A stretch of 9,929 bases of DNA from Rhodoferax sp. (GTDB lineage: Bacteria; Pseudomonadota; Gammaproteobacteria; Burkholderiales; Burkholderiaceae_C). Numbering within the stretch: position 1 is the stretch's first letter; the number at the start of each line of letters is the position of its first letter. The stretch spans positions 1 through 9,929 of the forward strand of contig JARXAU010000082.1 in the NCBI GenBank assembly GCA_029865675.1, written 5' to 3'. The position numbers were made by a program, and so were the translations under genes. The notes beneath the pieces are model-generated. The model searched no databases. It saw only the letters and a list, made by a program, of their open reading frames with translations, and had not been told where the DNA came from. Below, piece after piece: positions 1-6,333 of the stretch.

Positions 1-89
1 ATCTCAATCTGCGCAAATTCGCGCACTGCGTCGCGCAAGGCGTCTACGTCTTCGCCGAGTTGAAAGTCCAGGCCGGGCAAGTTGTTCAT
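1..89 (-). CDS. ivd: Isovaleryl-CoA dehydrogenase, N-terminus only (partial at left edge)
   Basis: Only the first 29 codons are inside the window; the gene runs off the left edge. The visible protein starts MNNLPGLDFQLGEDVDAL and continues RDAVREFAQIE. This is the typical beginning of proteobacterial isovaleryl-CoA dehydrogenase, where the L-G-x-D/E-x-D-x-L-R-D-x-V-R-x-F motif starts the N-terminal helical domain of the acyl-CoA dehydrogenase fold. The family is an FAD enzyme that oxidises isovaleryl-CoA to 3-methylcrotonyl-CoA in leucine degradation. The ATG is supported by an AAGGA Shine-Dalgarno 8 nt upstream. The MerR regulator gene lies 78 nt upstream on the same strand, and a LiuR-type regulator next to ivd fits known liu gene organisation. 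Another acyl-CoA dehydrogenase cannot be fully excluded from 29 residues. Confidence 0.8.
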   Translation of the reverse strand, partial: MNNLPGLDFQLGEDVDALRDAVREFAQIE

Positions 90-97
90 GGGAAGGG

Positions 98-102
98 TCC
101 TT
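98..102 (-). promoter_or_regulatory. Ribosome binding site of ivd
   Basis: The minus strand reads AAGGA here, 8 nt before the ATG at 87-89. It fixes the start of the truncated ivd gene. Confidence 0.65.
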
Positions 103-167
103 GGGTTCAAGTGAGGCTTTAAGGCGGATTCAGCGCGTGGCCGACACGGTGGTCAGGATTTGCGTGA

Positions 168-626
168 TCATGGCGCAAGGGGCTTTTTGGCCTTAGCGGT
201 CTTGGCGGTGTTTTTGGGCGTGTTGGCCTTGGTGGCGGGGGAGTGCGTTTTTGCCAAGAGGGAGCGCGCCTCGCGCTGGTGGACTTTGATTTCGTCCAAG
301 TTGGCCTGCAGGTCGGCCATTTGCTCTTCAATGCGCGCGCGATGGGCGTCCAGCACGGCCAAAAACTTGGTCAATTGCGTACCGGTGTCGCGCGGGCTGT
401 CGTAGGTCTCGATGATGTCTTTGGCCTCGGTCAGGCTCAGGCCCAGGCGCTTGGCGCGCAGGGTGAGCTTGAGGCGGGTGCGGTCGCGCACGCTATACAC
501 CCGGTTGCGCCCCAGCGGCCCCGTGCGCTCGGGCTGCAAGAGTCCTAAGTCCTCATAAAACCGGATGGCGCGCGTGGTCAGGTCAAACTCGCGGGCCAGA
601 TCGCCAATGCTGAAAGTGGTGCTCAT
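168..626 (-). CDS. liuR: MerR-family transcriptional regulator, LiuR-like
   Basis: The 152-residue protein begins MSTTFSIGDLAREFDLTTRA, a textbook MerR winged helix-turn-helix start. Residues 20-30 (AIRFYEDLGLL) and 37-46 (PLGRNRVYSV) cover the second helix and wing, and about 80-123 is the dimerisation coiled coil. It has no cysteine, which argues against a metal or redox sensor and for a ligand-type regulator such as LiuR, which controls branched-chain amino acid catabolism genes. Residues 125-152 form a low-complexity Lys/Ala/Thr tail. The frame is open far upstream into the divergent gene, but the ATG at 624-626 is chosen because MerR proteins begin exactly at this motif; no strong Shine-Dalgarno is visible. 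The ivd start lies 78 nt downstream on the same strand and a perfect palindrome lies about 100 nt upstream. The MerR call is firm; LiuR rests on the ivd neighbour and fold details. Confidence 0.85.
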   Translation of the reverse strand: MSTTFSIGDLAREFDLTTRAIRFYEDLGLLQPERTGPLGRNRVYSVRDRTRLKLTLRAKRLGLSLTEAKDIIETYDSPRDTGTQLTKFLAVLDAHRARIEEQMADLQANLDEIKVHQREARSLLAKTHSPATKANTPKNTAKTAKAKKPLAP

Positions 627-728
627 GCCGTGCAATGAAGTGTCTTGAAAGAATTCCGATAAAACGCCCAGCCTAGACCTAAACCGAGGCGACAGGGGCG
701 GCAACACCTGCTGTCTACAATCATCCCC

Positions 729-752
729 ATTGACGTTTACGTAAACGTCAAT
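729..752. promoter_or_regulatory. Perfect 24-bp palindrome, candidate LiuR operator
   Basis: The half-site ATTGACGTTTAC (729-740) is followed with no spacer by its exact reverse complement GTAAACGTCAAT (741-752). It sits in the 147-nt gap between the divergent MerR and hydrolase genes, 21 nt before the hydrolase ATG. The TTTACGTAAA core resembles, as I remember it, the operators described for MerR-type LiuR regulators. The plus strand contains a good -35-like TTGACG (730-735) with TATGAG (753-758) after 17 nt, so the palindrome would occupy a promoter spacer, as MerR proteins usually do. The palindrome is seen directly; the bound protein is inferred. Confidence 0.8.
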
Positions 753-758
753 TATGAG
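730..758 (+). promoter_or_regulatory. Possible promoter of the MBL-fold hydrolase gene
   Basis: TTGACG (730-735), a 17-nt spacer, then TATGAG (753-758; four of six matches to TATAAT). If used, transcription would begin near 765 and leave a leader of only about nine bases before the ATG at 774. The weak GAGG at 756-759 would then lie in the promoter rather than act as a ribosome site. No promoter for the MerR gene was resolved with confidence on the other strand. Confidence 0.35.
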
Positions 759-773
759 GCAAAAAAACCACCC

Positions 774-1850
774 ATGAACGCACTCGAACAGCAACTCCAC
801 TATCCCCTGGGCGAGGCTCTGCCCGAGCCCGGCCGCTGCATCGAGGTGGCACCCGGCATCAAGTGGATCCGCATGGCACTGCCGTTTGCGCTGAACCATA
901 TCAACCTATGGCTGCTGCGTGACACGCTGGAGGGCGAAAACGGTCCGGTGGACGGCTGGAGCGTGGTGGACTGCTGCATCAGCCGCGACGAGTCCAAGGC
1001 CCAGTGGGAGGCGATTTTTGCCAATGAGCTCGAAGGCCTACCGATTCTGCGGGTGATTGCCACCCACATGCACCCCGACCACATTGGTCTGGCGCACTGG
1101 CTGTGCCAGCGCTGGAACGTGGCCCTGTGGATTAGCGCCACGGACTACCAGGTGGCGCGCATGGCCTGCCTGGGCGACAACGGCTTTGGCGGCGAGCGCT
1201 CTGCAGCCTACTTTGCCAAACACGGACTGACCGACCCCGAATCGGTAGCCAAAATCCGCGCCCGCACCAACTACTTTCCAGGCCTGGTGCCCTCCATGCC
1301 CGAAAGCTACTGCCGCCTGATGGACGGCAAGCTACTGGACATCGGCGGGCGCAGCTGGCGATGCATCAGCGGCTACGGCCATGCGCCCGAGCACATCGCG
1401 CTGTACTGCGACGAGTTGCAAGTGCTCATTGGCGGGGACATGATGCTGCCGCGCATTTCTACCAACGTCAGCGTCTACGAGCAAGAACCCGAGTCCGACG
1501 CGCTACGCCTGTTTTTGGACTCGATTGACCGCTTTGCCGACCTGCCCGAACACACACTCACCCTGCCCGCCCATGGCAAGCCTTTTACTGGCTTGCACAC
1601 CCGTATCGGCCAGTTGCACGACCACCACCGCGACCGCCTGGCCGAGGTGATGCAGGCCTGCACCGCAGCGCCATGCAGCGCGCGCGACATCATTCCGGTG
1701 ATGTTCAAGCGCGAACTCGATCTGCACCAGATGACGTTTGCCATGGGCGAGGCGGTGGCGCACTTGCATCTGCTGTGGTTTGAACACAAATTGCAGCGTC
1801 GCCTGGGCGCGGATGGGGTTTACCGGTTTGCGGTGAAGGCGGCGGCCTAA
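774..1850 (+). CDS. MBL-fold metallo-hydrolase (glyoxalase II/LACTB2-like)
   Basis: The 358-residue protein carries the full metallo-beta-lactamase-fold metal site: THMHPDH gives H98, H100, D102 and H103 (H-x-H-x-D-H); H203 in GYGHAPEH, D222 in GGDMM and H267 in PAHGKP supply the remaining ligands. The region after residue 285 is helical and looks like the small winged-helix domain that ends LACTB2-type hydrolases. No signal peptide is seen, so it is probably cytoplasmic. These enzymes use two metal ions to hydrolyse thioesters, esters or related bonds; the exact substrate cannot be read from sequence. The gene is divergent from the LiuR-like regulator and shares its palindromic operator, which suggests a role near leucine or acyl-CoA catabolism, possibly thioester hydrolysis. 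The ATG has only a distant GAGG 14 nt upstream. It converges on the DUF45 gene with a 30-nt gap. Confidence 0.88.
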   Translation: MNALEQQLHYPLGEALPEPGRCIEVAPGIKWIRMALPFALNHINLWLLRDTLEGENGPVDGWSVVDCCISRDESKAQWEAIFANELEGLPILRVIATHMHPDHIGLAHWLCQRWNVALWISATDYQVARMACLGDNGFGGERSAAYFAKHGLTDPESVAKIRARTNYFPGLVPSMPESYCRLMDGKLLDIGGRSWRCISGYGHAPEHIALYCDELQVLIGGDMMLPRISTNVSVYEQEPESDALRLFLDSIDRFADLPEHTLTLPAHGKPFTGLHTRIGQLHDHHRDRLAEVMQACTAAPCSARDIIPVMFKRELDLHQMTFAMGEAVAHLHLLWFEHKLQRRLGADGVYRFAVKAAA

Positions 1851-1880
1851 AGCCGCTCGCTCAAGCGCGCGGCGTGGCGC

Positions 1881-2828
1881 TCACCACTCAGGCGCGAGCT
1901 CGGTCTTGAGCGCTCTGCGTTGCTGTGCATAGTCCGGCACCACGCCGCACACCGTGTCCCAAAACAGCGGGCTGTGGTTCATCACCCGCAGGTGGCTGAG
2001 CTCGTGGGCGACCACGTAGTCGATCACCGGCAAAGCAAAGTGCATCAGCCGCCAGTTGAGGCGGATGGAGCCGTCGCTGCGGGCGCTGCCCCAGCGCGTG
2101 CCCGCGCTGCTGAGCGCCAAGCGCTTGTGCTGCACTTGCAACAAAGGGCCAAAGTGCGCCAGGCGCTGGGCAAACAGGTCCAGCGCCTGACGCATCAGCC
2201 AAGCCTGCACCGCGTCGCGGATTTGCGCGGCGCTGGCTGTAGGCGGCAAGGCGACGCGCAACAAGCGCACTGCGGCGCCGGGCGAAGGCGACGTTGCGCC
2301 CTCAAGCGCGGGAAAGGGCGCGTCGTCGAGCTGCGCGCCGGCGCCGACAAAGCGGTGGCCGGAGTCAAGGTGCAATTGCACCGTGCCACCCAGATAAGGA
2401 AACTGCGCACCGTCGCGCCACTCGATGCGGGTTTGGAGCTGCTGCGTGTGGTGTTCTTGGGTTTGCCGCAGCTTGCGCACAATCCACTGCGCCTTGCTTT
2501 GCAAGGCTGCGTCAATTTCATTCAGCGTCGTCCAGCGCGGGGCTCGCACGCCCAGGCCATCGGGCCCGACCACCATGCCAATGGTGCGCCGCTTGCCGCG
2601 CACCAGGGCGTAGGCCACCAACACGCCGTCCAAATGGACTTGGCGTGTGGCCCGGGGGTGAACAAATTCGACGCCAGAGACCGGTCGGCTCGCTGGCAAG
2701 GCCGCAGGGTTCGCTGGCGGCACTAAGGGTTGGGACGGTTTGGCGCGCGGTCGTGCGCTGCCTGGCTCAGGGGCTTTCTGCGGCGGGGGATCAAACAAAT
2801 CCAGCGTGAAGCGCAACAAGGGGTGCAC
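1881..2828 (-). CDS. YgjP/DUF45-type zinc metallohydrolase (M48-like annotation)
   Basis: The 315-residue protein ends with the hallmark DUF45 block: TRWGS (244-248), a hydrophobic strand, then AHELSHL with H275, E276 and H279 and a third ligand H285 in MNHSPLFW. It is usually annotated as an M48-family metallopeptidase. The E. coli relative YgjP has been reported as a UTP pyrophosphatase, so peptidase activity should not be assumed. Residues 60-120 hold the conserved N-terminal beta region (VRGKRRTIGMVV, then APRWT). Residues 14-51 are a proline/alanine-rich, probably disordered linker that shorter family members lack, and about 163-200 looks like a variable insertion. The start is GTG at 2826-2828, supported by GAGGT 5 nt upstream. 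It begins 19 nt after the acyltransferase stop and is the last gene of the minus-strand run. Confidence 0.88.
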   Translation of the reverse strand: MHPLLRFTLDLFDPPPQKAPEPGSARPRAKPSQPLVPPANPAALPASRPVSGVEFVHPRATRQVHLDGVLVAYALVRGKRRTIGMVVGPDGLGVRAPRWTTLNEIDAALQSKAQWIVRKLRQTQEHHTQQLQTRIEWRDGAQFPYLGGTVQLHLDSGHRFVGAGAQLDDAPFPALEGATSPSPGAAVRLLRVALPPTASAAQIRDAVQAWLMRQALDLFAQRLAHFGPLLQVQHKRLALSSAGTRWGSARSDGSIRLNWRLMHFALPVIDYVVAHELSHLRVMNHSPLFWDTVCGVVPDYAQQRRALKTELAPEW

Positions 2829-2833
2829 GCAAT

Positions 2834-2838
2834 ACCTC
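2834..2838 (-). promoter_or_regulatory. Ribosome binding site that fixes the GTG start of the DUF45 gene
   Basis: GAGGT on the minus strand, 5 nt before the GTG at 2826-2828, in the 19-nt gap after the acyltransferase stop. No upstream in-frame ATG competes. Confidence 0.6.
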
Positions 2839-2847
2839 GCTGGACGG

Positions 2848-3588
2848 TCACACTGTGGCGTAGGCCTCGGGGTCGAGCCGGTGCATTTCGGTCTCTATCC
2901 AGGCCTCCACCTCGCGCATCATTTCTTCGGGGCGACGGCCCGCGCCCGAGATGGCCGGGCCAATCGACACGTCCACCACGCCTGGGTGTTTGACAAAGGC
3001 CTTGCGCGGCCAGCAGGTGGCCGAGTTCACCGCAATTGGGAACACCGGCGCGCCGGTTTGAATCGCCAGGCGTGTGCCGCCGGACTTGTATTCCCCTTTT
3101 TCGCCGCGCGGGATGCGCGTGCCCTCAGGAAACATGATGACCCACACGCCGCGCGCCAGCAGCTCTTTGCCCTGCGACACTACCTTTGCAAAGGCGCGCG
3201 CGCGCAGGCTGCGGTCGATGTGGATCATGTCCAGCCGCGCCATGGACCAGCCAAAAAACGGCACGTAGAGCAGCTCTTTCTTGAATACAAAGGCCAGCGG
3301 GTGCGGCATGATGGCGGGCAGCAAAAAAGTCTCCAGCGTGGACTGGTGCTTGACCAGCAAAATCGCGCCGCTGTTTTTTCCCGAAGGCAGGTGCTCCATA
3401 CCGGTGACGCGGACTCGGATACCGCAGATAAAGCGCGCACCAAATACAGCGCAACGCAGCCAACCCGCGGCCACCCACCACAGGCGGTCCCCGCGGACAA
3501 AGATCGACACGATGATCAGCACCGTGGCCCAGGGAATCACCGTGAGCACCATCCACAGCATGTGCAAGACCGAACGAACAAAGGACAT
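2848..3588 (-). CDS. plsC: 1-acyl-sn-glycerol-3-phosphate acyltransferase (PlsC family)
   Basis: The 246-residue protein has two hydrophobic N-terminal stretches (about 8-30 and 36-55), which suggests inner-membrane anchoring, followed by the acyltransferase motifs in order. These are KHQSTLET with H81 and E86 (H-x4-E in place of the classical H-x4-D), MIHIDR (121-126), FPEGTR (153-158) and the PVFPIAVNS strand (181-189). The family transfers an acyl chain to the sn-2 position of lysophosphatidate to give phosphatidate, the phospholipid precursor. The H-x4-E form is common, to my knowledge, in proteobacterial lysophospholipid acyltransferases. The ATG has GAGGT 9 nt upstream. It lies 42 nt after gmhB in the same run. 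Another lysophospholipid or lipid A-related acyl acceptor is possible. Confidence 0.9.
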   Translation of the reverse strand: MSFVRSVLHMLWMVLTVIPWATVLIIVSIFVRGDRLWWVAAGWLRCAVFGARFICGIRVRVTGMEHLPSGKNSGAILLVKHQSTLETFLLPAIMPHPLAFVFKKELLYVPFFGWSMARLDMIHIDRSLRARAFAKVVSQGKELLARGVWVIMFPEGTRIPRGEKGEYKSGGTRLAIQTGAPVFPIAVNSATCWPRKAFVKHPGVVDVSIGPAISGAGRRPEEMMREVEAWIETEMHRLDPEAYATV

Positions 3589-3630
3589 CGGTGATTTACC
3601 TCGTGGAAAACAATGTGCAAGCGACCCAAG

Positions 3631-4179
3631 CTAGGTCTGGGCCACCAAGTAATCGGCAAAGGCCGCCAAATCGGCATGCACCACAGTATGCGCCGGATAC
3701 GTCGCTGGCAAGCTCTGGCCCGCAAATGTCGCGGCTTTTCCGGTCAGCACCGCGTGGGGCGTGCAACCCACGGCCACGGCAGCCACCAGATCACGCGCCG
3801 AGTCGCCCACTGCGGGCATGCCCGCCAGGGACACGCCATAGCGCTCGGCAATTTGGATGAACAAACCCGGCGCCGGTTTGCGGCACGTGCAGGCTTCTTC
3901 GGGCGCATGCGGGCAGTAAAACACCGCTTCCACCCGGCCCCCGACCGCTGCAAGCATGCTGTGCATCTTGGCGTGGATGGCGTTGAGTGCGGCCACGTCA
4001 AACAGCCCGCGCCCCAGGCCCGACTGGTTGCTCGCCACCACCACATGCCAGCCCGCGTGGTTGATGCGGGCAATGGCCTCCAGTGCCCCGGGCAGCGGCT
4101 GCCACTCGTCGGCGGACTTGACGAAGTCGTCACGGTCTTGGTTGATGGTGCCGTCGCGGTCCAGGATGCAAAGTTTCAT
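3631..4179 (-). CDS. gmhB: D-glycero-beta-D-manno-heptose 1,7-bisphosphate 7-phosphatase
   Basis: The 182-residue HAD-superfamily phosphatase shows motif I LDRDGT with nucleophile D7 and acid/base D9, motif II SNQSGLGRG (S50), motif III lysine K101 in RKP, and motif IV GDSARD (D126, D130). A zinc site C89-x-H91...C97-x-C99 is typical of GmhB; the loop between H91 and C97 is short compared with the E. coli enzyme. GmhB removes the C7 phosphate during ADP-heptose synthesis for the LPS inner core, in the cytoplasm. The start MKLCILDRDGT at 4179 fits the family. An in-frame ATG at 4186-4188 (three residues longer, weak AGGG 11 nt upstream) is an alternative; the longest frame uses a TTG and is unlikely. 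The gene follows the original glyS terminus by about 13-22 nt and precedes plsC by 42 nt. Confidence 0.92.
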   Translation of the reverse strand: MKLCILDRDGTINQDRDDFVKSADEWQPLPGALEAIARINHAGWHVVVASNQSGLGRGLFDVAALNAIHAKMHSMLAAVGGRVEAVFYCPHAPEEACTCRKPAPGLFIQIAERYGVSLAGMPAVGDSARDLVAAVAVGCTPHAVLTGKAATFAGQSLPATYPAHTVVHADLAAFADYLVAQT

Positions 4180-4201
4180 GGTCAGCATGGTGGATCGCGC
4201 C

Positions 4202-4261
4202 CTAGGCTGCCAGCTTTGACAAATCGGCAACGCGGTTCATGGCGACATGCAGGCTCTTGAG
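4202..4261 (-). other. Orphaned in-frame C-terminal tail of GlyS, after a premature TAG
   Basis: Reading on past the glyS TAG (4262-4264) in the same frame gives 19 sense codons, LKSLHVAMNRVADLSKLAA, then a second TAG at 4202-4204. The pattern NRL-x-x-L-x-x-L...RVADxS is, as I remember it, the conserved end of bacterial GlyS (E. coli ends in a similar RVADIS segment). So this stretch is ancestral glyS coding sequence, now untranslated unless the TAG is read through or is a sequencing error. Confidence 0.8.
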
Positions 4262-6316
4262 CTAGCCCAGGCGGTTCAGGCGCACATCGAGCTGCTCAGC
4301 GTTCACCATTACCCCATCAAAGAAGGCATCGACCGGCGCGCGCAAGGCGGCCAGCGCTTGCAGGCTGGCGGTGTAGTCGCCGGACTCAAACAAGGCATTG
4401 GCCTGCGGCAGCACGGTTTGCAGGGCGGCAAACAGGGCTTGCTCCGCGGGCTCTTGCAGCAGCACCGGGCTGACGTGGGCGTCGACGTCGTCGGTTTTTT
4501 TCAGGATGTTGCCAATGCGCTTGTTGGCGGCTGCCAGCGCGGCGCTCTCGGGCAGGGCGGCAAAGGCGCGCACGGCCAACAGGCGCTTAGGCACATCACC
4601 CAGGCGCTGTGGGCGCAGGGCCAAGACGGCGTCTACCTCTTGCGCGCTGTAGCCCTGTTCGCGCAAGCTGCCCGATAGGCGGTCATAAACAAAGTCGGCC
4701 AGCGCCAGCGTGGGATCAGCAATCAAGCTGCCAAAGGCCGGGGCTGCGCTTTGCAGCGTGACCACCAAGTCGAGCTCCATATCCTGCTCAATCAGCATGC
4801 GAATTAAACCCAGCGCATGGCGGCGCAGCGCAAACGGGTCTTTGTCGCCCGTGGGCACATTGCCAATGCCAAACATGCCCACCAATGTTTCCAGCTTGTC
4901 GGCCAGCGCCACCACCAGGCCCACCGGGTTGCGCGGCAGGCTGTCACCGGCAAAGCGGGGTTTGTAGTGGTCTTCAATCGCCTCGGCGATTTCGACGGAC
5001 AGGCCATCGTGGCGCGCGTAGTAGCCGCCCATGGTTCCTTGCAGCTCCGGGAACTCGCCCACCATGTCGGTCAGCAAATCGGTCTTGGCCAGGCGTGCGG
5101 CCAGCGCCGCTTTGTCCGCCAGCGTGTCGCCGCCGAGCTGCTGGCCGATGGCGCGGGCGATGGCGCAGACGCGCGCCATGCGCTCACCCTGGCTGCCCAG
5201 TTTGTTGTGGTACACAACCTTGGACAGGCCTTCGACGCGCGATTCCAGCGTCTTCTTGCGGTCCTGGTCAAAAAAGAACTGCGCGTCGGCCAGGCGCGGG
5301 CGCACCACGCGCTCGTTGCCGCCAATCACCGCGCTGGGGTCGGCCGGGCTGACGTTGCTGACCACCAAGAATTTGTTGCTCAACTTGCCCGCTGCGTCGA
5401 GCAGCGGAAAGTACTTTTGGTTGGCCTTCATGGTCAGAATCAGGCATTCTTGCGGCACTTGCAAAAATTCCGCCTCAAAGCTGCAGGTCAGCACATTGGG
5501 GCGCTCCACCAACGCAGTGACCTCGTCCAACAGCGCCTCGTCATCTACCGGCTGCGCACCCAACGCAGCCGCTGCGGCCTGCAACTGGCGCGCAATGTCG
5601 GCGCGGCGCGCCTCGAAGCTGGCGATCACCGCGCCGTCGCGCGCCAGGGTGGCGGCGTAGTCGTCGGCGTGGGCAATAACCACGGGCGATTTGGATGCTT
5701 CAAAGCGGTGGCCTTGGGTGCTGCTGCCTGCCTGCAAGCCCAGCGCGGTGACGGGCACCACGGTGCTGCCATGCAAGGCGACCAGGCCATGGGCCGGGCG
5801 CACGAAGCTCACCGTGCTCCAGCCGGGCAGTTCGCAATCGCGCTCCAACTGGTATTGCATGACCTTGGGGATGGGCAGTTTGGTAATCGCCTCATGCAAC
5901 GCTTTTTGCAGGCCCTGTGCCAGCGTGGCGCCGAGCACCGTGCTTTCAAAAAACAGGGTTTCGGCCTTGCCGTCCGGGGCACGCTTGAGGCCGGACACGG
6001 CAGACGCGTCGGCGCCCAAGGCTTGCAGTTTTTTCAGCAGCGCGGGCGTGGGATTGCCAGCGGCGTCCAGGCCAACGGCCACGGGCATGAGTTTTTGCGA
6101 CACGGCTTTGTCAGGCGCCTGCATTGCAACGCGCGCAACATGCACGGCCAGACGGCGTGGCGAGGCAAAGTCAGCCACGGCGGCGTCAGCTGCGGCCAGG
6201 CCCTGGGTTTTCAGGCTGTCGGCCACTACCGTGGCGAAGGCCAGGCCGAGTTTCTTTAACACCTTGGGCGGCAGCTCTTCTACCAAGAGTTCAACGAGCA
6301 GGTTTTTCGTGGTCAT
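4262..6316 (-). CDS. glyS: Glycine--tRNA ligase beta subunit, apparently truncated at the C-terminus
   Basis: The 684-residue protein is recognised throughout as GlyS, the beta subunit of the alpha2beta2 glycyl-tRNA synthetase. Landmarks are the N-terminal LLVELLVEELPPKVL (6-20), LTMKANQKYFPL (294-305), the HD-like block TDLLTDMVGEFPELQGTMGG (412-431) and NPVGLVVALADKLETLVGMF (463-482), and a C-terminal DALR-type anticodon-binding region from about 580. The start MTTKNLLVEL is supported by AGGA 9 nt upstream; a longer frame overlaps glyQ and is rejected. It starts 17 nt after the glyQ stop, a typical co-transcribed pair. The oddity is the end: the frame stops at a TAG right after NRLG, but 19 further codons match the usual GlyS terminus before a second TAG, so the full protein would be about 704 residues and the last helix is missing here. 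Confidence 0.95.
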   Translation of the reverse strand: MTTKNLLVELLVEELPPKVLKKLGLAFATVVADSLKTQGLAAADAAVADFASPRRLAVHVARVAMQAPDKAVSQKLMPVAVGLDAAGNPTPALLKKLQALGADASAVSGLKRAPDGKAETLFFESTVLGATLAQGLQKALHEAITKLPIPKVMQYQLERDCELPGWSTVSFVRPAHGLVALHGSTVVPVTALGLQAGSSTQGHRFEASKSPVVIAHADDYAATLARDGAVIASFEARRADIARQLQAAAAALGAQPVDDEALLDEVTALVERPNVLTCSFEAEFLQVPQECLILTMKANQKYFPLLDAAGKLSNKFLVVSNVSPADPSAVIGGNERVVRPRLADAQFFFDQDRKKTLESRVEGLSKVVYHNKLGSQGERMARVCAIARAIGQQLGGDTLADKAALAARLAKTDLLTDMVGEFPELQGTMGGYYARHDGLSVEIAEAIEDHYKPRFAGDSLPRNPVGLVVALADKLETLVGMFGIGNVPTGDKDPFALRRHALGLIRMLIEQDMELDLVVTLQSAAPAFGSLIADPTLALADFVYDRLSGSLREQGYSAQEVDAVLALRPQRLGDVPKRLLAVRAFAALPESAALAAANKRIGNILKKTDDVDAHVSPVLLQEPAEQALFAALQTVLPQANALFESGDYTASLQALAALRAPVDAFFDGVMVNAEQLDVRLNRLG

Positions 6317-6325
6317 GTTCGGGGT

Positions 6326-6329
6326 TCCT
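6326..6329 (-). promoter_or_regulatory. Ribosome binding site deciding the glyS start
   Basis: AGGA on the minus strand, 9 nt before the ATG at 6314-6316. It lies in the short gap after the glyQ stop and supports the MTTKNLLVEL start over the upstream in-frame ATG at 6335-6337, which overlaps glyQ. Confidence 0.6.
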
Positions 6330-6333
6330 GCCT

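Noticed and set aside
627..899. N-terminal extension of the MerR frame
   Set aside because: The frame stays open upstream, but the conserved MerR start is MSTTFSIGDL at 626; the extension would cross the operator and the start of the divergent hydrolase gene.
1842..1856. Small hairpin GCGGC-loop-GCCGC at the convergent gene junction, considered as a bidirectional terminator
   Set aside because: The stem is only 5 bp, it overlaps the hydrolase stop codon, and no U-tract follows on either strand.
2848..3588. PlsC H-x4-E in place of H-x4-D as a broken active site
   Set aside because: The H-Q-S-x-x-E form is, to my knowledge, widespread in proteobacterial lysophospholipid acyltransferases and all other motifs are intact, so it is a subfamily trait and not damage.
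4817..6259. A 480-codon plus-strand open frame opposite glyS
   Set aside because: It is antisense to a well-recognised GlyS; long antisense frames are common in GC-rich coding DNA, and its translation shows low-complexity His/Gln/Arg/Ala content with no known domain.
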